DNA from: Duganella margarita
GTDB lineage: Bacteria; Pseudomonadota; Gammaproteobacteria; Burkholderiales; Burkholderiaceae_D
Direction: 5' to 3'
Assembly: GCF_009857535.1 (NCBI RefSeq)
Contig: NZ_WWCS01000009.1
Span: 124,001 to 188,000, forward strand
Length of the DNA stretch: 64,000 nucleotides
Under the pieces are notes generated by a model that made no database searches, was not told the DNA's origin, and was given only the letters and a program-made list of their open reading frames with translations. Of the stretch, positions 60,297 through 64,000 are shown piece after piece; positions within the stretch are counted from its first letter, which is position 1, and each line of letters begins with the position of its first letter. The position numbers and the translations under genes are program-made.

Positions 60297-61088
60297 ATGG
60301 CGTTCTTGCAAGGCAAAAAAATCCTCATCACTGGTTTGCTGTCGAACCGTTCCATCGCTTACGGTATCGCCAAGGCTTGCCATCGCGAAGGCGCCGAACT
60401 GGCGTTCACCTACGTCGGCGAACGTTTTAAAGACCGCATCACCGAATTCGCCGCCGAATTCGACAGCAAGCTGGTATTCGACTGCGACGTCGGCAGCGAC
60501 GAACAAATCGACGCGCTGTTCGCCGACCTGGGCAAGAGCTGGTCGCAGCTGGACGGCCTGGTGCACGCGATCGGCTTTGCGCCGCGCGAAGCCATCGCCG
60601 GCGACTTCCTCGACGGCCTGAGCCGCGAGAACTTCCGCATCGCCCACGACATCTCGGCCTACAGCTTCCCGGCCATGGCCAAGGCCGCGCTGCCGCTGCT
60701 GAAAAGCGGTTCGTCGGTGCTGACGCTGTCGTACCTGGGTGCGGTGCGCGCGATTCCTTACTACAACACCATGGGCCTGGCCAAAGCCTCGCTGGAAGCG
60801 TCGGTACGCTACCTGGCGGAAAACCTGGGCAAGCTGGGCATCCGCTCGAACGGCATCTCAGCCGGTCCGATCAAGACCCTGGCTGCGTCCGGCATCAAGG
60901 ACTTCGGCAAGCTGCTGGGCTTTGCCTCGTCGCACGCGCCGCTGCGCCGCAACGTCACCATCGAAGAAGTCGGCAACACCGCCGCCTTCCTGCTGTCGGA
61001 CCTGGCGTCCGGCATCACCGGTGAAATCACCTACGTCGACGGCGGCTTCTCGCACGTCATGGGCCTGAACGCAGAAGACTACCAGTAA
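60297..61088 (+). CDS. fabI: Enoyl-ACP reductase FabI (NADH)
   Basis: A 263-residue SDR-fold enzyme doing the last step of each fatty-acid elongation cycle. The nucleotide motif is ITGLLSNRSIAYGIA (about 11-25), and the catalytic Tyr156 and Lys163 in YYNTMGLAK fall exactly at the positions used in E. coli FabI. SYLGAVRAIP is typical. The ATG at 60297 has CGGAG upstream and gives the family length. A promoter and an intrinsic terminator bracket it as a single-gene unit. FabI is the known target of triclosan. Confidence 0.96.
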   Translation: MAFLQGKKILITGLLSNRSIAYGIAKACHREGAELAFTYVGERFKDRITEFAAEFDSKLVFDCDVGSDEQIDALFADLGKSWSQLDGLVHAIGFAPREAIAGDFLDGLSRENFRIAHDISAYSFPAMAKAALPLLKSGSSVLTLSYLGAVRAIPYYNTMGLAKASLEASVRYLAENLGKLGIRSNGISAGPIKTLAASGIKDFGKLLGFASSHAPLRRNVTIEEVGNTAAFLLSDLASGITGEITYVDGGFSHVMGLNAEDYQ

Positions 61089-61112
61089 GCCTGTCTGCTT
61101 CGATCGCACCAG

Positions 61113-61141
61113 AACGCCCTGCTCGACAGGGCGTTTTTTAT
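61113..61141 (+). terminator. Intrinsic terminator of fabI
   Basis: AACGCCCTG (61113-61121), loop CTCGA, CAGGGCGTT (61127-61135), then a T-run (to about 61139). This is a textbook Rho-independent terminator 25 bp after the fabI stop. Confidence 0.92.
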
Positions 61142-61189
61142 ACAGGCCGCCAGGACACCACGCCTGCCGGTCGATCCAACTGTCAGACA

Positions 61190-61218
61190 TTGCAGCAGTG
61201 GGGTGACGCAGTTACACT
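61190..61218 (+). promoter_or_regulatory. Predicted promoter of the sigma-factor gene, possibly leaderless
   Basis: TTGCAG (61190-61195) and TACACT (61213-61218) are 17 bp apart. The predicted transcription start, about 7 nt after the -10, coincides with the ATG at 61226, and no ribosome-binding site is visible before it, so the mRNA may be leaderless. Confidence 0.45.
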
Positions 61219-61225
61219 TGCATGT

Positions 61226-61780
61226 ATGTCAACCGAGCCTTCCGATGAATCCCTGATGCTGCGCTACGCCGATGGCGACCTGGCCGCTTTCCGCGAGTTG
61301 TACCAGCGCCATCAGCGTGGGCTGTACCGCTTTGTCGCGTGGCGTTCGCCGCGCCGGGATTGGGTGGACGAGGTGGCGCAGGAGGCGTGGATCGGCTTGC
61401 ATCAGGCGCGCGGGCGATATGTGCCAAGCGCCAGTTTTCGCACTTTCCTGTATCAGATCGCGCGTAACCGGCTGGTGGATTTGCAGCGCCAGTCGCCGCT
61501 GCTGTCGGCCGATGCTGCGCCGGAGCCGCAAAGCCCGGCGGTTGATGTGGAGCTGGAATCGCAGCAGATGAATTCGGCGCTGCACCAGGCGATTCGCGCG
61601 CTGCCCGGCGAGCAGAAGGAGGCGCTGGTGTTGCAGCAGTTTAGCGGTTTGTCACTGGACGAGATTGCGACGCTGACCGATGCGCCGATTGAAACCGTCA
61701 AGAGCAGGCTGCGCTACGCCATGCGAAAATTACGCGAACAGCTGTCGGCCGGCGTGGCCGCGCAGGAGGAACAGGCATGA
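61226..61780 (+). CDS. ECF-type sigma-70-family factor
   Basis: A 184-residue sigma factor with regions 2 and 4 only. Region 2 includes ESLMLRYADGDLAAFRELYQRHQRGLYRFV and DWVDEVAQEAWIGLHQARGRY; region 4 includes ALPGEQKEALVLQQFSGLSLDEIATLTDAPIETVKSRLRYAMRKLREQL, in both cases quoted in part by position. It directs RNA polymerase to a small regulon, probably under control of the next gene. The ATG at 61226 lacks a ribosome-binding site; an upstream TTG at 61190 would overlap the -35. Its stop overlaps the next start by 4 bp. Confidence 0.9.
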   Translation: MSTEPSDESLMLRYADGDLAAFRELYQRHQRGLYRFVAWRSPRRDWVDEVAQEAWIGLHQARGRYVPSASFRTFLYQIARNRLVDLQRQSPLLSADAAPEPQSPAVDVELESQQMNSALHQAIRALPGEQKEALVLQQFSGLSLDEIATLTDAPIETVKSRLRYAMRKLREQLSAGVAAQEEQA

Positions 61781-62817
61781 GCAACGGCGACTACAATCTG
61801 CAGGACGATGCTGCGCTGGACGAGCTCCTCGCCGGCCGCGACGACCTGTCGCGCCAGTTGGCCGCATTGGCGCAGCCGGAAGCCTCCAGGCAGGTGAATG
61901 ACGCGATCATGGCATCGATTGAAGCGCAGCTGGCGCAGGAACGCGCGGCGCAGACGGTGCAGCAGGCGCTAGCCGGGGAGGACGCACCGGCCGCGCAAAA
62001 CCCGGCGGCGGCTGAGGCAGTCCGGGTTACGCAGGTCGCGCCCCGGCAGCCGGCGGCCAATAAGGCGCGCTGGCGTGCGCCGGCAGCACTGGCCGCCAGC
62101 CTGGTCGGCGCCCTGCTGTTGGCGCTGGAATGGCAGCGCGGCGACTACGCCGAGCAGGCGCAAATGACAACGGCGGCGCCAGAGCAGAAACCCGTCGCCA
62201 GCACGCCGCAAGCGGCAGAGCCGCCCGCCCGGCCGCCCGCAGCGCCAGAACGTGTCACCATGGCTGCCGCGTCGGCGAGCGGCCACATCGCGTCGTCACC
62301 GGGCGCTGCGCGACCGGCGCCAGCGCCGTCCGCATCGCGCGCTGAGTCGGTTGACAGGTCGGCGCCATCATTGCTGGCCGATGCCGACAAAGCACCAGAG
62401 CCGATTGCCATCACGCCACCTGCGGAACAATTCCTGCGCGCCCGCTCATCCCCAATCGCCAAGCTGGCAGCCGCCGTTCCACCGCCGGTGGCAAGCGCAC
62501 CGATTTCGGCGCCGCTCGTCGCGCCGCTGTCATATGCGGCACCACCTGCGCCGCCTGCGCCACCGCCAACACCTGCGCCTGCGCCCGTCGTTGCGGCTGC
62601 GACGGCGCCGACCATAGTCAGCGTCACCGGCTCCGCGCGCAAGGCCATGTCGCCGGCCGATACCGCCCGCGCCGCCGAGTGGCTGCACGTCATCGACGAA
62701 ATGCTGAAAGCCGACCTGCGCCAGGACGCGCGCGAAGAATGGCGCAAATTTAACCTGGCCTATCCCGACTATCCAGTGCCGGAACAACTGGCCAGGCGCA
62801 TGGACGCCATCAACTGA
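61777..62817 (+). CDS. Putative membrane anti-sigma factor, Pro/Ala-rich
   Basis: A 346-residue protein. A cytoplasmic N-terminal part (about 1-95, with helices such as DDAALDELLAG and VNDAIMASIEAQLAQ) precedes one membrane helix (about 101-118, ALAASLVGALLLALEW). A long Ala/Pro-rich region follows, and a short ordered C-terminal domain (about 290-346, AAEWLHVIDEMLKADLRQDAREEW) ends it. Overlap with the sigma gene by 4 bp and this topology fit an anti-sigma factor; no ZAS-type His/Cys motif is visible, so it is a non-classical one. It ends back-to-back with the convergent TPR gene. Confidence 0.6.
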   Translation: MSNGDYNLQDDAALDELLAGRDDLSRQLAALAQPEASRQVNDAIMASIEAQLAQERAAQTVQQALAGEDAPAAQNPAAAEAVRVTQVAPRQPAANKARWRAPAALAASLVGALLLALEWQRGDYAEQAQMTTAAPEQKPVASTPQAAEPPARPPAAPERVTMAAASASGHIASSPGAARPAPAPSASRAESVDRSAPSLLADADKAPEPIAITPPAEQFLRARSSPIAKLAAAVPPPVASAPISAPLVAPLSYAAPPAPPAPPPTPAPAPVVAAATAPTIVSVTGSARKAMSPADTARAAEWLHVIDEMLKADLRQDAREEWRKFNLAYPDYPVPEQLARRMDAIN

Positions 62818-64000
62818 TCACTTCACCTCAAACTCGCCCACCAGCACCGTCTCCCCGCGTCCGCTCAACCGCAACGCCACCATCTGATCGCGCGCGCCGG
62901 CGCGGCCAAAGCCGCTGGTCAGCTTTAACTGCAAGGTCGTGGCCCCGGCCACCACCTGCTGCTGGCTGCCGAAGAAGTTGGCCTCAACCTTGTACTTGCC
63001 CGGCATTGCATGCCGCAGCGAAAACTCCTCCGGTCCATAACCGCCTGTGAAGTCCACCGACAAGCGCCCGCCCTGCTCCGTAAAGCGATGGCCGTAGTAG
63101 CACCGTTCGCCAGTTGGATCGGTCACCCACAAATCCATATCGGCATTGTCGGCATCCCAGCTCAGCACCACGCGCATATCCAGCGGCATGTTTTTCAGCA
63201 GACGTGGATCGATGCGACTGGTATCCAGCCTTACCTTGCCTGGCGCCGCAATAATCGCGTTCATGTCCGCCAGCGCAATCAGCTCAATTTCGGCAAAGCG
63301 GCCATCCCATGGCCGTATCGCCACCTCGTACAACTGGTCAATCGCCTGTTGCGCGCGGCCGGCGGCAGCGTAGGCCAGGCCCAGATCACGGAACGATTGC
63401 GGCTCTTCCTCCGCCAGCTCGCGCACTTTCTCGAACACCGGAATCGCCAGCTCAGGCTGCCCAGCCTGCAACAAGCGATAGCCAAGGATGCGCAGCACCT
63501 GGCGGTTTTCCAGATCCATCTCCGCCAGGTTGGACAGCACGCGCAAGGCCAGATCGCGCTGGCCGCGCGCAAGCAGCTGGTCCGCCACATCGATATAAAA
63601 CGCGCTGCTATTCAGGTACGAAGGGCGCTCGTCCAGATAAATTGCATACAACTGGTCCGGCCGCGCCGCTTTCATCCGGGCGAGGTAACTGGCGTTCGCA
63701 TCCCAGCGCTTGAGGCTGACCGTGATCTCGCCGGGTGGCTGTACTGGTTCCGCAGCCGGCCGCATGTGCCGGTCCGCCGCACTGGCAATCACCACCGGGC
63801 CCGGCGCACGCTGGACAACGCCGGATGCATACGACAGCGGCTGCGGTGCCGGCGCAGGCGGTGCTGGCGGCGCTGATGGCGGCGCAAGTGGCGCGGATAA
63901 TGCAGACGGTGCCGGCGGCGCCGAGCGCATCGCCAGCTCATTGACTGCCTTGTCCGCGCCATTCGACCGTCCCGTTACCTCAACCCGCGTCAACTTGCTT
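62818..64000 (-). CDS. C-terminal part of a TPR/DUF2135-domain protein (truncated by window edge)
   Basis: The 3' part of a larger gene; the frame is still open at the right window edge, so the first codons are missing. The visible 394 residues begin with a Ser/Ala/Pro-rich linker (about 1-70), followed by tetratricopeptide-like helices (about 125-235: VLSNLAEMDLENRQVLRILGYRLLQ and the following repeat) and a DUF2135-like beta domain (about 265-345, WDADNADMDLWVTDPTGERC and YGPEEFSLRHAMPGKYKVEANFF). Such tails occur on VIT/von Willebrand factor A-type secreted proteins, so the missing part may be a VIT-VWA region (inference). Confidence 0.7.
   Translation of the reverse strand, partial: SKLTRVEVTGRSNGADKAVNELAMRSAPPAPSALSAPLAPPSAPPAPPAPAPQPLSYASGVVQRAPGPVVIASAADRHMRPAAEPVQPPGEITVSLKRWDANASYLARMKAARPDQLYAIYLDERPSYLNSSAFYIDVADQLLARGQRDLALRVLSNLAEMDLENRQVLRILGYRLLQAGQPELAIPVFEKVRELAEEEPQSFRDLGLAYAAAGRAQQAIDQLYEVAIRPWDGRFAEIELIALADMNAIIAAPGKVRLDTSRIDPRLLKNMPLDMRVVLSWDADNADMDLWVTDPTGERCYYGHRFTEQGGRLSVDFTGGYGPEEFSLRHAMPGKYKVEANFFGSQQQVVAGATTLQLKLTSGFGRAGARDQMVALRLSGRGETVLVGEFEVK

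Overview
This window is G+C-rich chromosomal DNA from a Gram-negative bacterium. It carries a TonB-dependent receptor, a MipA/OmpV outer-membrane protein, a lipoprotein box, Tat signals and a phasin. Gene families such as DUF1853, DUF1415, the TsaB-RimI-uracil-DNA-glycosylase run and the pst-pho/ppk-sixA arrangement point to Burkholderiales, most likely Oxalobacteraceae (Massilia/Duganella/Janthinobacterium type). That assignment is inferred from gene content, not from a search. I see no rRNA, tRNA, CRISPR array, IS element or prophage.

Region 1 (1-15.4 kb) looks like a catabolic locus for N-acetylgalactosamine (GalNAc) or a related amino sugar. A long minus-strand run encodes a TonB-dependent receptor, an EamA permease, a GatZ/KbaZ-type protein, an AgaS-type sugar-phosphate isomerase, a BadF-type hexosamine kinase, a secreted amidohydrolase, a Tat-exported GH36-like glycosidase and a secreted beta-helix protein. 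Diverging from it are a DeoR/AgaR repressor and a NagA/AgaA deacetylase. The 240-bp divergent region holds helically phased TTTC repeats that overlap a good promoter, which fits AgaR control. A patatin-like lipoprotein and a GlcG/HbpS-like protein lie at the far left.

Region 2 (15.4-27.4 kb) is mixed: alpha/beta hydrolase, M24 peptidase, phasin, Tat-SDR, glutathione transferase, MipA, CPBP protease, an AI-2E permease with an extra soluble domain, an LprI-like protein and acylphosphatase. These are followed by small, poorly known genes of lower G+C, one of which may be cut by an in-frame TAG.

Region 3 (27.4-37.2 kb) is the phosphate module: pstSCAB-phoU-phoB-phoR on the minus strand, with ppk1-sixA divergent from it. 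Pho boxes for both directions sit between pstS and ppk1, and a previously unlisted 39-codon membrane miniprotein follows sixA.

Region 4 (37.2-51.6 kb) holds an orphan polyamine-type binding protein, a VapBC-like toxin-antitoxin pair, a lone fliD, a divergent pair (CaiB-type CoA transferase and HTH-citrate synthase-like protein), PilZ, alr-radA divergent from lplT, and the overlapping run tsaB-rimI-UDG-DUF1853.

Region 5 (51.6-64 kb) carries a thioredoxin-like protein, a molybdopterin oxidoreductase large subunit without its iron-sulfur partner, a large PAS-GGDEF-EAL protein, DUF1993, DUF1289-DUF1415, mltD, fabI, a sigma/putative anti-sigma pair and the C-terminal part of a TPR-DUF2135 protein that runs off the window.
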